Notes: generated from the sequence alone by a model not told the origin. DNA of 64,000 nt from Bradyrhizobium ivorense (GCF_900696085.1 NZ_CAADFC020000028.1:1-64000); one strand, 5' to 3'. Positions 34,218-43,593 are shown, counted from the stretch's first letter. Made by a program: numbers and translations.

Positions 34218-36191
34218 TCAGCCCGTCGTCGGTAAGCCCGCGATTTCAAGGCAGCGCGCCCATTGCCTGCCGGTTTCGAGTTGTGCATTCGGAATGCGTG
34301 CGATGTATCTCTGGACGGTCAACGCCGGTTCCAGCCTGCGCATACCGGCCAACGCTGCGCGCGCCTCGTCGATTCGGTCCTGCAGCACAAGCGCAATTGT
34401 CAGCACCCTCCAGGTCGAAGGATGCATGCGATTGAGGCTCAGCGACGAGCGCGCCAGTCGCTCGGCTTCCTGATAGTTGTGCGCGGATAGTTCGGCGGTG
34501 GCACCGAGCGACTCGAAGTAGTAGCGCTGAGGATCAAGCGGCGAGAGCTGCAATGCCCGCCGGGTCGCCTCGACGGCGGCTTGCCCCCGCCCGTTGAACG
34601 CATCCACCGTGCCGCGGTACAGCCAGCCGAGCGCGTGGCTCGGGTTCGCTTCGACGGCCTGATCGCATCGCTCGCGGGCGGCGTCGAGATCTTTCAGCAG
34701 ATGGCAGTGAACGAATCCTTCGGTCGCCAGTGCAAGCGCATCGGAGGGATCGCGATCCAGTGCCGCGTGCGTCGCGTTCAGTGCTTCGGTTGCTTCGCGC
34801 TTGCGGTCTTCCGACCACCCGCGTGTGACACGCAAAATGAACCAGTTGGCGAGCCAGGCGCGCGGCGCCGCAATCCGGCTGTGCCGGTTGATCAGTTCGT
34901 CGAGGATCTTGCGGGTTTGGAGAAACTCGTCCTTGCCGGAGCAATGCATCAACCGGATGCTGCCAAGCAGCAGCGAATAGCTTTCCAGTGTCGGCAGCGG
35001 CTGGGTCAGGACGTGTTCGACCTCGGCGTCGAAGACCGCCAGATGTGCGGCACTGGCGATCCTTTGCGCGAGCTCGCTGTCGGGCTGCAGGAGATCCGCA
35101 ACGGTTCCGCGAATGCGGTCGGTCCAAACCACGCGGTTGGTGCGCGCGGCCGAAAGTTCTGCGGTCACCATCACCTCACCGGCATCCACAACATAACCAC
35201 CGCTCAGGATGTAGGTGGCACCGAGATAAGCGGAGACTTCGGCAACGTCGTTCACCCGTCCGCGAAACACATTCGTGGACAGACGTGAGATCACCTTCAA
35301 ATTCGGCGTCTTGGACAATCGCCAGATCACGCTGTCCGCGATCAGGTTGCCGACGTCGAAATGTTCGTGGGTGTCACGGCGCGCGTTGAAGGGGATGATG
35401 GCGATCGTTGGTTCCATGGGAGTGCCGTAATCGCGCCGGGCGGCGAGGCTCGGATATGGACCCGCCGGACCGACGCGATAGGCGCGAACCGGCTTGTCAA
35501 AATGTTTGAGTACGCATTCGCCCATGTCCTCGCATATTGCATCCACGCCATGCGTCAGCTCATCGCGCGCGGATGCGCTGCCAATGGTCTCGCCCGGCTC
35601 CGCCAGGCTTGCCAGCCCGGCGGCCAATTGTTCGTGCACCGACGCGCTGGCAATGGTCTCACCGGGTCCTGCCAGCGTTGCCAGCCGGGCTGCCAGGTTC
35701 ACGCCCGTTCCATAGATATCCACGCCGTCGGTCCAGGCGATGGCGGAGTTGATCCCGGCACGGAGGTGGAAGCGGCGGTCTTCGGGTATCGTCGCGTTTT
35801 GCGCAGCGAGTGCGCGATGCATTTCCGCGGCTGCGGCCACGGCATCAGACACGGTCTCGAACCGCACCATCAATCCGTCGCCAAGGCTCTTGACCAGAAC
35901 GCCGTGATGGCGACGCAAAATCTGCGTGGTTACGGTGTGGACGAAGCTTGTCCAGCGGCGCACAGTTTCGGCTTCATGCTCGCGCATGAGCCGCACTGAT
36001 TCCACGAGGTCGACCAGCAGGACGACCGCCTGTTGTCGCACAAGACCGCCGTCCGCGATCGGACGACCGGACAGCGCATCTTGCGCGTGGTTCTCGTCAT
36101 CTTCGTCCACCCCATAGGGCGCGGATGGCCCGCCGTCGCCATTCCGGCTTGGGCCTGTTGGCGACTGAGCCGAGCAGGTCGAATGCACCAA
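34218..36191 (-). CDS. Class III adenylate cyclase domain protein with TPR region
   Basis: 657 residues. The cyclase domain (about 54-240) keeps both metal Asp residues (D61 in VVLLVDLVES, D105 in KSLGDGLMVRF), the adenine-selecting Lys101 and Asp158 (VDIYG), and transition-state Asn165 and Arg169 (GVNLAARL), so cAMP synthesis is plausible. A tandem 23-residue duplication (170-192 and 193-215) follows at once. Residues 262-380 resemble the TolB-like/CadC-associated region (IAIIPFNA, LIADSVIWRLSKTPNLKVISR), and 390-657 is TPR-like helical sequence. Likely a sensor/signalling protein. First gene of a possible three-gene operon with haloperoxidase and protease. Confidence 0.85.
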   Translation of the reverse strand: MVHSTCSAQSPTGPSRNGDGGPSAPYGVDEDDENHAQDALSGRPIADGGLVRQQAVVLLVDLVESVRLMREHEAETVRRWTSFVHTVTTQILRRHHGVLVKSLGDGLMVRFETVSDAVAAAAEMHRALAAQNATIPEDRRFHLRAGINSAIAWTDGVDIYGTGVNLAARLATLAGPGETIASASVHEQLAAGLASLAEPGETIGSASARDELTHGVDAICEDMGECVLKHFDKPVRAYRVGPAGPYPSLAARRDYGTPMEPTIAIIPFNARRDTHEHFDVGNLIADSVIWRLSKTPNLKVISRLSTNVFRGRVNDVAEVSAYLGATYILSGGYVVDAGEVMVTAELSAARTNRVVWTDRIRGTVADLLQPDSELAQRIASAAHLAVFDAEVEHVLTQPLPTLESYSLLLGSIRLMHCSGKDEFLQTRKILDELINRHSRIAAPRAWLANWFILRVTRGWSEDRKREATEALNATHAALDRDPSDALALATEGFVHCHLLKDLDAARERCDQAVEANPSHALGWLYRGTVDAFNGRGQAAVEATRRALQLSPLDPQRYYFESLGATAELSAHNYQEAERLARSSLSLNRMHPSTWRVLTIALVLQDRIDEARAALAGMRRLEPALTVQRYIARIPNAQLETGRQWARCLEIAGLPTTG

Positions 36192-36237
36192 AACCTCCCA
36201 AGGCTCATGTTACGGGAGAATTTCCAACCGATCCGCC

Positions 36238-36275
36238 GATCCAGGCTCCTGACTATGATCCAGGCTCCTGACTAT
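36238..36275 (+). repeat. 19-bp tandem duplication
   Basis: GATCCAGGCTCCTGACTAT occurs at 36238-36256 and again at 36257-36275, identical. It lies in the lower-GC gap 36192-36415 between the divergent cyclase and MFS genes; nothing else is recognisable there apart from AT-rich promoter-like sequence. Confidence 0.95.
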
Positions 36276-36415
36276 TATGCCATTTTTCCTGAGGAGAGGT
36301 TGTGATCAATTTCACAGCGACCGGTATTTCATGCTCTATAGGGCGTTAAATACCAGCCGTGTCATTGAACCAGCACCGCGGCATCTTGTCACCGATCGCG
36401 GAATGAAAGAATTCC

Positions 36416-37705
36416 ATGCGTCTCCCCTTCTACGGCTGGATCATCGTCGTGGTGACCTTCGTCACCATGGCGATCGGCGTCAACGCGCGCACCGCGTTCT
36501 CGCTGTTCTATCCGCCGATCATCACCGAGTTCGGCTGGGAGCGCGGCGTCACCGCCGGCGCGTTCTCGTTCGGCTTCGTGGCGTCGGCGATCGCGAGCCC
36601 GCTGATCGGGCGGCTGATGGACCGCAGCGGTCCGCGCGCGGTGATGGAGCTCGGCGTGCTGCTGATGGGATCGGGGCTGCTGCTGGCGCCGCTGACCACG
36701 CAGCCCTGGCACCTTTACCTCACGATCGGCGTGCTGGTCGGCTCCGGCAGCGTGTGCCTCGGCTATTCCGGCCAATCGCTGTTCGTGCCGAATTGGTTCA
36801 TCCGCCGCCGTGGCCTTGCAATCGGACTAGCCTTTGCCGGCGTCGGCATCGGCTCGGTGACGCTGTTGCCGTGGGTGCAGCACATGATCGAGCAGACCGG
36901 CTGGCGCACCGCCTGCACCGCGATGGGGATCATGGTGCTGGTCGTGCTCGCGCCGATCAATCTGTTGCTGCGCAAGCGGCCGGAGGACATCGGCTTGCGG
37001 CCGGACGGCGATGCCGCGCCGACGGCGGCCTCGGCGAAGCCGGCCTCGAACATCGTCGATCCGGTCTGGGCCGGCACCGACTGGACGCTGCCGCGCGCGC
37101 TGCGCACCGCGCGGTTCTGGTGGATCGCGGTCGGCTATTTCTGCGGCCTGTACATCTGGTACGCGGTGCAGGTGCACCAAACCAAATTCCTGCTCGACAT
37201 CGGCTTCAGCTCCAATGTCGGCGTCTGGGCGCTCGGCGTCGTCAGCTTGCTCGGCATTCCCGGCCAGATCTGGCTCGGCCATCTGTCCGATCGGATCGGC
37301 CGCGAATGGGTGTGGGCGATCTCCTGCTTCGGCTTCGTCATCTGCTTTGCGGCGCTGGTGGCGCTGCGATACTGGCCGGCGATGCCGCTGGTCTGGCTGA
37401 TGGTGCTGACCCAGGGCGCGCTCGGCTACGGCCTCACCTCGGTGATGGGACCGGTCGTGCTGGAGATTTTTCAGGGCAAGCATTACGGCAGCATCTTCGG
37501 CACCGTGATGCTGGCCGCGCTTGCCGGCGGCGCCGCCGGGCCGTGGTTGACGGGACAGCTCTACGATCTCACCGGCAGCTACACGGCTGCATTCGTGCTC
37601 GGCATCGCGGCCAGCCTGCTGTCGGCGTTCGCGATCTGGCAGGCCTCGCCCGGCAAGGTCCGCGCCGTCGCCGGACAGATGCACAAGATCGCAAGCGCCC
37701 CCTGA
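36416..37705 (+). CDS. Major facilitator superfamily transporter
   Basis: 429 residues, twelve predicted helices. The first loop has GRLMDRSGPRAVM (MFS signature GxLxDRxGxR/K) and the symmetrical second-half loop GHLSDRIGREWVW. The N-terminal half has VNARTAFSLFYPPIITEFGW and NWFIRRRGLAIGLAFAGVGIG, typical of the monocarboxylate/oxalate-formate-like MFS group. Substrate unknown, possibly a carboxylate. It is convergent with a TetR gene downstream (2 bp apart). No clear RBS stands out; the ATG at 36416 matches the start of helix 1. Confidence 0.88.
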   Translation: MRLPFYGWIIVVVTFVTMAIGVNARTAFSLFYPPIITEFGWERGVTAGAFSFGFVASAIASPLIGRLMDRSGPRAVMELGVLLMGSGLLLAPLTTQPWHLYLTIGVLVGSGSVCLGYSGQSLFVPNWFIRRRGLAIGLAFAGVGIGSVTLLPWVQHMIEQTGWRTACTAMGIMVLVVLAPINLLLRKRPEDIGLRPDGDAAPTAASAKPASNIVDPVWAGTDWTLPRALRTARFWWIAVGYFCGLYIWYAVQVHQTKFLLDIGFSSNVGVWALGVVSLLGIPGQIWLGHLSDRIGREWVWAISCFGFVICFAALVALRYWPAMPLVWLMVLTQGALGYGLTSVMGPVVLEIFQGKHYGSIFGTVMLAALAGGAAGPWLTGQLYDLTGSYTAAFVLGIAASLLSAFAIWQASPGKVRAVAGQMHKIASAP

Positions 37706-37707
37706 TC

Positions 37708-38319
37708 TCAGGCCGACGCGACGCCGATCGCGCGGTGTAGATCGGTGATGGCGCGCAGAAAACTGTCCGCCGGCGTGGTCTCCGGGTCGATCAGGCGGTG
37801 AAGCCGAAATCCGTCCTCCAGCGCCAGCACAACCGCGCCGGTCCATTCCGGGTTGAGCGCGTTGTTGCGGCCGCCATTCTTCGCCGTGGCGGTGACGATA
37901 TCCGTGATCAGCTTGCGCCGCGCGCGCAGCCGCTTGGCCAGTTCGGGCCGGCGCTTCTCGGCGCGCGCCACGAACAGGATCATCTCCATGTGCAGCAGTG
38001 GCGAGCGGCCGAGCGGATCCTGCCGGCTGCGATCCATGGTGCGGAGCGCCTCGAGAAAATCGGCGAGATTCTGGTGCTGGGCGAGCAAATCGAGACATCG
38101 CCTAACCGATTGCTCGACGTGATCCTCGAGCATCGCGAAGATCAACTCGTCCTTGCTGGTGAAGTTCGAATAGAACGCGCCGCGGGTGAAGCCGGCCGCG
38201 GCCGCGATCGCCTCGATGCTGGCGCCGCCGATACCCTGTTCCTCGAACACCCGCGCCGCCGCCTCGAACAGCTTCTCGCGGGTGTCGTCGCGTGTTGGTC
38301 TGGTTCGAACCCTTGACAT
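37708..38319 (-). CDS. TetR-family transcriptional regulator
   Basis: 203 residues. The N-terminal TetR HTH (15-61) reads TREKLFEAAARVFEEQGIGGASIEAIAAAAGFTRGAFYSNFTSKDEL, close to the family consensus. The C-terminal ligand domain is diverged. It is divergent from a cytochrome P450 and shares with it a 16-bp-arm palindrome (38338-38373), so it most likely represses the P450 and itself until a small hydrophobic ligand binds. Its start codon overlaps the -35 hexamer of the P450 promoter. Confidence 0.92.
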   Translation of the reverse strand: MSRVRTRPTRDDTREKLFEAAARVFEEQGIGGASIEAIAAAAGFTRGAFYSNFTSKDELIFAMLEDHVEQSVRRCLDLLAQHQNLADFLEALRTMDRSRQDPLGRSPLLHMEMILFVARAEKRRPELAKRLRARRKLITDIVTATAKNGGRNNALNPEWTGAVVLALEDGFRLHRLIDPETTPADSFLRAITDLHRAIGVASA

Positions 38320-38340
38320 TGGCGCAGTTTAGGGCACAAT
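38313..38340 (+). promoter_or_regulatory. Sigma70-like promoter for the P450 gene
   Basis: TTGACA (38313-38318), 16-bp spacer, CACAAT (38335-38340). The -35 is perfect and the -10 is weak (4 of 6 to TATAAT). Its -10 touches the left arm of the TetR-type palindrome, a repressor position that would block transcription start. Confidence 0.5.
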
Positions 38341-38373
38341 GCAACTCGATACAAGAGTGTATCGAATTGCATT
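38338..38373. promoter_or_regulatory. TetR-type operator, palindrome with 16-bp arms
   Basis: AATGCAACTCGATACA (38338-38353), AGAG, TGTATCGAATTGCATT (38358-38373). The arms match at 15 of 16 positions. Located between the divergent TetR and P450 genes, immediately after the P450 -10 region, as expected for an operator of the adjacent regulator. Confidence 0.75.
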
Positions 38374-38473
38374 TCAGCAAAACCAGAATATCCGGCCAAA
38401 GCCGCCGGCCCGAGGATGACACCAAGGCGCGTCACGGTGCGGGCACCCGGCGCAGCGAGCGAACGAGGTCACC

Positions 38474-39706
38474 ATGAACGAGCATGTTCAGTCGACAGGC
38501 AGCGAGCCGCTTTTCAATCCGCTGGCGCCCGAATACATCCGCAATCCCTATCCGTATTACGAGCGGTTGCGCACCATGGACCCGGTGCACCTCAATGTGC
38601 ACGGCGCCTTCGTCGCCAGCCGTCACGCCGAGGTCAGCCTGGTGATGCGCGACAAGCGCTTCGGCAAGGATTTTTCCGAGCGCACCATCCGCCGCTACGG
38701 CCCCAAGATCATGGAGGAGCCGGCGTTCCGCAGCATGAGCCACTGGATGCTGCAGCAGGATCCGCCCGATCACACCCGCCTGCGCGGCCTCGTCGTCAAG
38801 GCCTTCACCGCGCGCCGGGTCGAGGACATGCGTCCGCGCATCCAGCAGGTGGTCGACGAGACGCTCGACCGCATCATTCCGCAGGGAAAGATGGACCTGA
38901 TCGAGGATTTCGCGTTCCGCCTGCCGGTCACGATCATCTGCGACATGCTCGGGATTCCCGAGGAGCACCGCGAGGCCTTCTACAACGGCTCCCGCGACGG
39001 CGGACGCCTGCTCGATCCGGTGCCGCTGTCGCCCGAGGAGATCAAGCAGGCCAATGCCGGGAACGTGATGGCGGCGATGTATTTCCACCAACTGTTCGAG
39101 CTGCGCCGCAAGCAGCCGGGCGATGACCTCACCACGCAGCTGGTGCAGGCCGAGGAGAATGGTCACAAGCTCACCAACGAGGAGCTCACCGCCAACATCA
39201 TCCTGCTGTTCGGCGCCGGCCACGAGACGACCGTGAACCTGATCGGCAACGGCCTGCTGGCGCTCCATCGCAACCCGGATCAGCTGGCGCTGCTCAAGGC
39301 CAATCCCGGCCTGATCACCAACGCCATCGAAGAGTTCCTGCGTTATGATTCCTCGGTGCAGGCGACCGGCCGTGTCGCGCTGGAGGACATCGAGGATCTC
39401 GGCGGCAAGCGGATTCCGAAGGGCGAAACCGTGCTCTGTCTGCTCGGCTCGGCCAATCACGATCCCGCGGTGTATCCCGACCACCCCGAGAAGCTCGACA
39501 TCCGGCGGCCGAACGTGAAGCCGCTGTCGTTCGGCGGCGGCATCCATTTCTGCCTCGGCGCCCAGCTGGCGCGGATCGAGGCGGAGATCGCGATCTCGAC
39601 CCTGCTGCGCCGGATCCCGGACCTGCGGCTCGATGACGCGGAAAATCCCGAGTGGCGGCCGACCTTCGTGCTGCGTGGGCTGAAGTGCTTGCCCGCCAGC
39701 TGGTGA
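38474..39706 (+). CDS. Cytochrome P450
   Basis: 410 residues, soluble bacterial class I type. The I-helix has the oxygen-activation motif AGHETT (248-253), the K-helix has EEFLR (ExxR) and the haem loop has FGGGIHFCLGAQ with proximal Cys360. The HTRLRGLVVKAFT and NHDPAVYPDP-like (NHDPAVYPDH) segments are also typical. Inserts one oxygen atom into an unknown substrate, needing a ferredoxin and reductase encoded elsewhere. Probably controlled by the divergent TetR repressor. No signal peptide; cytoplasmic. Confidence 0.95.
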   Translation: MNEHVQSTGSEPLFNPLAPEYIRNPYPYYERLRTMDPVHLNVHGAFVASRHAEVSLVMRDKRFGKDFSERTIRRYGPKIMEEPAFRSMSHWMLQQDPPDHTRLRGLVVKAFTARRVEDMRPRIQQVVDETLDRIIPQGKMDLIEDFAFRLPVTIICDMLGIPEEHREAFYNGSRDGGRLLDPVPLSPEEIKQANAGNVMAAMYFHQLFELRRKQPGDDLTTQLVQAEENGHKLTNEELTANIILLFGAGHETTVNLIGNGLLALHRNPDQLALLKANPGLITNAIEEFLRYDSSVQATGRVALEDIEDLGGKRIPKGETVLCLLGSANHDPAVYPDHPEKLDIRRPNVKPLSFGGGIHFCLGAQLARIEAEIAISTLLRRIPDLRLDDAENPEWRPTFVLRGLKCLPASW

Positions 39707-39897
39707 TCTCCCGGAGTTGCGGCGGGCAGCGTTCCCGCCGCGCTCACGGGGAAAACCGGTGTCCAGTCTGAAGTTACAGCGGGAAAGTCGCTGTGACTTC
39801 GCCATACTTGTCTCTATATATTGAGCTGCTCCGGCCAAAGGTTTGCCAAGGTTCAGCGTGAGGCGGCTGCCGCGGAGCGGGCTCAAAGGGAGACACC

Positions 39898-42800
39898 GTG
39901 CAGACGACGCTGCTCGGCCTGGCAATCGCATTCATTCTTGCACTGGTGGCCGCGCTGGTCGGTCCGTATTTCGTCGACTGGAACCAGTTCAGGCCGCAGT
40001 TCGAGGCAGAGGCGACGAGGATCATCGGTGCGCCGGTACGTGTCGCCGGCAACCTCGATGCGCGCCTGCTGCCGGCGCCCTGGCTGCGGCTGAAGACCGT
40101 CACCATCGGCGGCGCCAACGACCTCGGCAAGGTCCGCGCCGCCAACCTCGACGTCGAGTTCAGCCTCGGCTCGCTGATGCGCGGCGAGTGGCGCGCGACC
40201 GAGCTCACCATCAACGGCGTGTCGCTCGATCTCGGGCTCGATCCGAAGGGGCGGGTCGACTGGCCGGTGTCGAGCGGGGCCCTCAGCCTGGCGTCGCTGG
40301 CGATCGACCGCCTCAACCTGACCGGCCGCGTCGCGCTGCACGATGCGGCGAGCCGCAGCACGCTCGAGCTGAACGACATCGCCTTCAGCGGCGATGTCCG
40401 CTCGCTCGCCGGCGCGATCCGCGGCGACGGCAATTTCATGATGGGCGGCAATCGCTACCCGTTTCGGATCTCCTCGGGGCAGGGCGCTGATAGCAACGGC
40501 ACCCGCGTGCATTTTTCCGTCGATCCCGGCCAGCGGCCGGTGTCGGCCGATCTCGACGGCGTCCTGAGCTTCGAGAACCGCGCGCCGCGCTTCGAGGGGA
40601 ACGTGACGCTGGCGGGCCTGCCGGGCCAGCGCGGCGGCAGCGATGCGCCGCCATGGCGGATTGCCGCCAAGGTGAAATCGGACTCTGCGGCGGCGCGCCT
40701 CGACCAGGTCGAGTTGAGCTATGGCGCCGAGGACCGCGCGCTGAAGCTTGCCGGCAGCGGCGATATCCGTTTCGGCGCGACGCCGCTGCTGCGCGCCTCG
40801 CTCGCGGCACGGCAGCTCGATGCCGACAGGTTCGCCGCCAAGGATACGGGTAAGGATACCGGCAAGGACGGCAATGCCGAGCCGGCGAAAGTGTTGCCGG
40901 CGCTGCGCGCGGTGTTGTCGGGCCTTCCGCAAAGCCCGATCGCGGCGCAGATCGAACTGGCCGCAGAGCAGATCATGCTCGGCGGCCGTCCGCTGCAGGA
41001 CATCGCGGCCGAGCTGCAGACCGATGCGAAATCCTGGACGGTGCGCCGGCTGGAGTTCCGTGCGCCGGGATCGACGCGGGTGTCGATGAGCGGCGCCAGC
41101 GCGCAGGCGGGAGCAGCCGACAGCTTCAAGACCGCGCTCAACATCGAATCGACGGATCCCGATGCGCTGATGAACTGGCTGGAGGGGCGCGGCGACGCCG
41201 CCTATCGCAGCCAGAAGCCGCTGCGGCTGCGCGGCGACGTCGCGGTGTCGCCGGCAGGCTTTGCGATCGATGCCATGAAGGCGGAGCTCGAGGGGGGCAC
41301 GCTCGAGGGCCGTATCGCGGTCTCGCACCGCGCGGCGAGCAAGGGATCGAAGATCGAGGCGCAGCTGAAGGCGGAGCGGCTCGATCTCGATGCGACCACG
41401 GCATTCATCCGCTCGCTGGCCGGCCCGCAGGGCGAATGGCCCGACGAGATGCAGCTGTCGCTCGACGTCGGCCGCGCGATTTCCGCAGGCCAGGAACTGC
41501 GGCCGCTGCAGGCGAAGATTGCCTATGGGCCGAGCAGCATCGTGGTCGAGCGCGTCAGGATCGGCCAGCCCGACAATGTCACGCTGGATGGCAGCGGCAC
41601 CTTCGACCGCGGCAACGCGACCGGCAAATTGACGATCGATGCGACCGCCGCCTCGCTCGGCCGGTTCGCTGCGATCGTGCAGCCGTTCGCGCCGTCGGCT
41701 GCCGCGCGGCTCGGCGTGCTGCAGGCCGATGCCGGCCCTATCAGAGCCAAGCTGGCGCTCGAGCTCGGCAAGGGCAAGGCGGCCGATCGCACCGCCGCAC
41801 AGGCGACGCTCGATCTCGACGCGCCGCAGCTCAAGGGACGAACGGTGCTGTCGGCAACGCCGCCGGTCGCCGCAATCCGCGCGCTGGATATCGATGCGCT
41901 CGGGCGCAGCGAGGTCGCCGCGGAGGCCAAGGTCTCGGCCGGCCAGGGCAATGCCCTGCTGGCGCTGCTTGGACTTGATCGGACGATCGCCGCCGGCGCG
42001 GGCCCGCTGCAGTTCGAGGGCAGCGTCAATGGCGTGTGGCACGCGCCGCTGCGACTGAAGGCGAAGCTCTGGGGCGGCGGACTCGACGCCGATGCCGAAG
42101 GCACCGCGGAGCCGTGGGCGAAGGATGCCAAATCGAGCGTCAGCCTGCGCGTCCGCAGCGCCGACATCACACCGCTGCTCAATCTGAAACCATCGGATGC
42201 GGCCGGAAATATCCGCCTGACGTCGCGCCTGACGATCGCGGGCGACCGCCTGAGCTTTGACGATCTCGACAGCATCGTCGCCGGCTCGCGGCTGCGCGGG
42301 CGGCTTGCGGTGACGCTTGCCGATCAGAAGAGCATCGAGGGTGAGATCGGCCTCGACCAGATTTCGCTGGCGCCGGTCTTTGCCGCCGCGATCGGGGCTG
42401 CGGGCCATGATGCGAAGGAGCCGCTCGGCGCCGGCCTGACCGGCGGCTGGCGCGGCAAGGTCACGTTCGAGGCGCTGCGCGGCCTGTTGCCGGGCGGCGC
42501 CGAGCTGCAGCCGGTGAGCGGCACCATCAGGTCCGACGGGCAGGCGGTGACCTTCGACGGCATCAAGGGCAAGATCGGCGGCGGCGAGGCGAGCGCCAGC
42601 ATCGATGCGCGGCAGGGCGTCAACGGGCTCGCGCTGAACGCCAACCTCCAGCTCTCCGGCGTCGACGGCTCGGCGCTGCGCTATCGCAGTCTGGCGCTGC
42701 CAAAGGGGCGCGCCGCGATGCAGATGACGCTGCTGACCCAGGGCCGCAGCGCCTCGGCGCTCATGGGCGCGCTCTCCGGTAGCGGCACTGTGACGCTGGA

Positions 42801-43593
42801 GGAGATCAGCCTGCCGGGGCTCGATCCGCGCGCCTTCGACGTCGCGATCCGTGCCAGCGACTCCGGACAGGCGACCGACGACAACCGGCTGCGGCAGATC
42901 GTCGAGCCGGCGCTCGCAGGCGGTGCGCTGCCAGTCGCGTCGGCGCAAATCCCGTTCAACATCCGCGACGGCCGCATCCGGGTCGGCGCCACCACGCTCG
43001 CGGCCAGCGGCGCCAATGTCGTCGTGTCGGGCGGCTACGCCATTCCCGACGACCAGGCCGACATCCGTGTCGCGCTGGCATCGACGCAGATCGGCACCGC
43101 GAACAGTCGTCCGGAAATCCAGCTGCTCGCGGTGGGGACGCCGGACGGCCTTTCGCGCAGCGTCGACATCGCGGCGCTGTCGTCATGGCTTGCCGTGCGT
43201 GCGATCGATCGCGAGACCAGGCGGCTCGATGCGATCGAACGCGGCGAGCCGCCGCCTCCGGCCGACCCGCAGCCTGCGGCGATTCAGCCATCGACCGGGG
43301 CCGCCGCGCCCGATGCGCCGGTGCCGCCCGGCGAAGTGCCGCTGCCGCGCCGCGCGCCGGCGAAGCCGAAGATCGTGGCACCGCATCCGCCGATCGTGCC
43401 GCCGGTGGCGAACGCGCCGGCCATCGTGCCGTCAGCGCCGCCGGTCGGAAGCCAGCCCCAGCTCGCGCCGCTGCCGCCGCCGATCGACGTCAAGCCGCTG
43501 CCGGGCGCAGCCAAACAAAAGCAGCTGCGTCCGCCATTGTCGCTGACGCCGCAGGTTGCCAATCCGCCGCCGCGGCCGGCGATGCAGAACTAG
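39898..43593 (+). CDS. Large AsmA-family envelope protein
   Basis: 1231 residues. An N-terminal membrane helix (about 4-24) is followed by the AsmA start PYFVDWNQFRPQFEAEATRIIGAPVRVAGNLDARLLPAPWLRLKTVTI. The rest is a repetitive beta-rich body, consistent with the lipid-transfer beta-groove of AsmA/TamB/YhdP proteins, ending with an AsmA_2-type region (SGSGTVTLEEISLPGLDP, ALAGGALPVASAQIPFNIRDG). The last about 110 residues are a Pro/Ala-rich tail. Probably anchored in the inner membrane, spanning the periplasm and influencing outer-membrane lipid homeostasis. GTG start with GGGAGA upstream. Confidence 0.88.
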   Translation: MQTTLLGLAIAFILALVAALVGPYFVDWNQFRPQFEAEATRIIGAPVRVAGNLDARLLPAPWLRLKTVTIGGANDLGKVRAANLDVEFSLGSLMRGEWRATELTINGVSLDLGLDPKGRVDWPVSSGALSLASLAIDRLNLTGRVALHDAASRSTLELNDIAFSGDVRSLAGAIRGDGNFMMGGNRYPFRISSGQGADSNGTRVHFSVDPGQRPVSADLDGVLSFENRAPRFEGNVTLAGLPGQRGGSDAPPWRIAAKVKSDSAAARLDQVELSYGAEDRALKLAGSGDIRFGATPLLRASLAARQLDADRFAAKDTGKDTGKDGNAEPAKVLPALRAVLSGLPQSPIAAQIELAAEQIMLGGRPLQDIAAELQTDAKSWTVRRLEFRAPGSTRVSMSGASAQAGAADSFKTALNIESTDPDALMNWLEGRGDAAYRSQKPLRLRGDVAVSPAGFAIDAMKAELEGGTLEGRIAVSHRAASKGSKIEAQLKAERLDLDATTAFIRSLAGPQGEWPDEMQLSLDVGRAISAGQELRPLQAKIAYGPSSIVVERVRIGQPDNVTLDGSGTFDRGNATGKLTIDATAASLGRFAAIVQPFAPSAAARLGVLQADAGPIRAKLALELGKGKAADRTAAQATLDLDAPQLKGRTVLSATPPVAAIRALDIDALGRSEVAAEAKVSAGQGNALLALLGLDRTIAAGAGPLQFEGSVNGVWHAPLRLKAKLWGGGLDADAEGTAEPWAKDAKSSVSLRVRSADITPLLNLKPSDAAGNIRLTSRLTIAGDRLSFDDLDSIVAGSRLRGRLAVTLADQKSIEGEIGLDQISLAPVFAAAIGAAGHDAKEPLGAGLTGGWRGKVTFEALRGLLPGGAELQPVSGTIRSDGQAVTFDGIKGKIGGGEASASIDARQGVNGLALNANLQLSGVDGSALRYRSLALPKGRAAMQMTLLTQGRSASALMGALSGSGTVTLEEISLPGLDPRAFDVAIRASDSGQATDDNRLRQIVEPALAGGALPVASAQIPFNIRDGRIRVGATTLAASGANVVVSGGYAIPDDQADIRVALASTQIGTANSRPEIQLLAVGTPDGLSRSVDIAALSSWLAVRAIDRETRRLDAIERGEPPPPADPQPAAIQPSTGAAAPDAPVPPGEVPLPRRAPAKPKIVAPHPPIVPPVANAPAIVPSAPPVGSQPQLAPLPPPIDVKPLPGAAKQKQLRPPLSLTPQVANPPPRPAMQN

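Noticed and set aside
39883..42948. Long open frame (about 1020 codons) on the minus strand opposite the AsmA gene
   Set aside because: Arg/Ala/Gly-rich, motif-free translation; it is the shadow of a GC-rich coding gene whose third positions keep stops out of the opposite strand. The AsmA product on the plus strand has clear homology.
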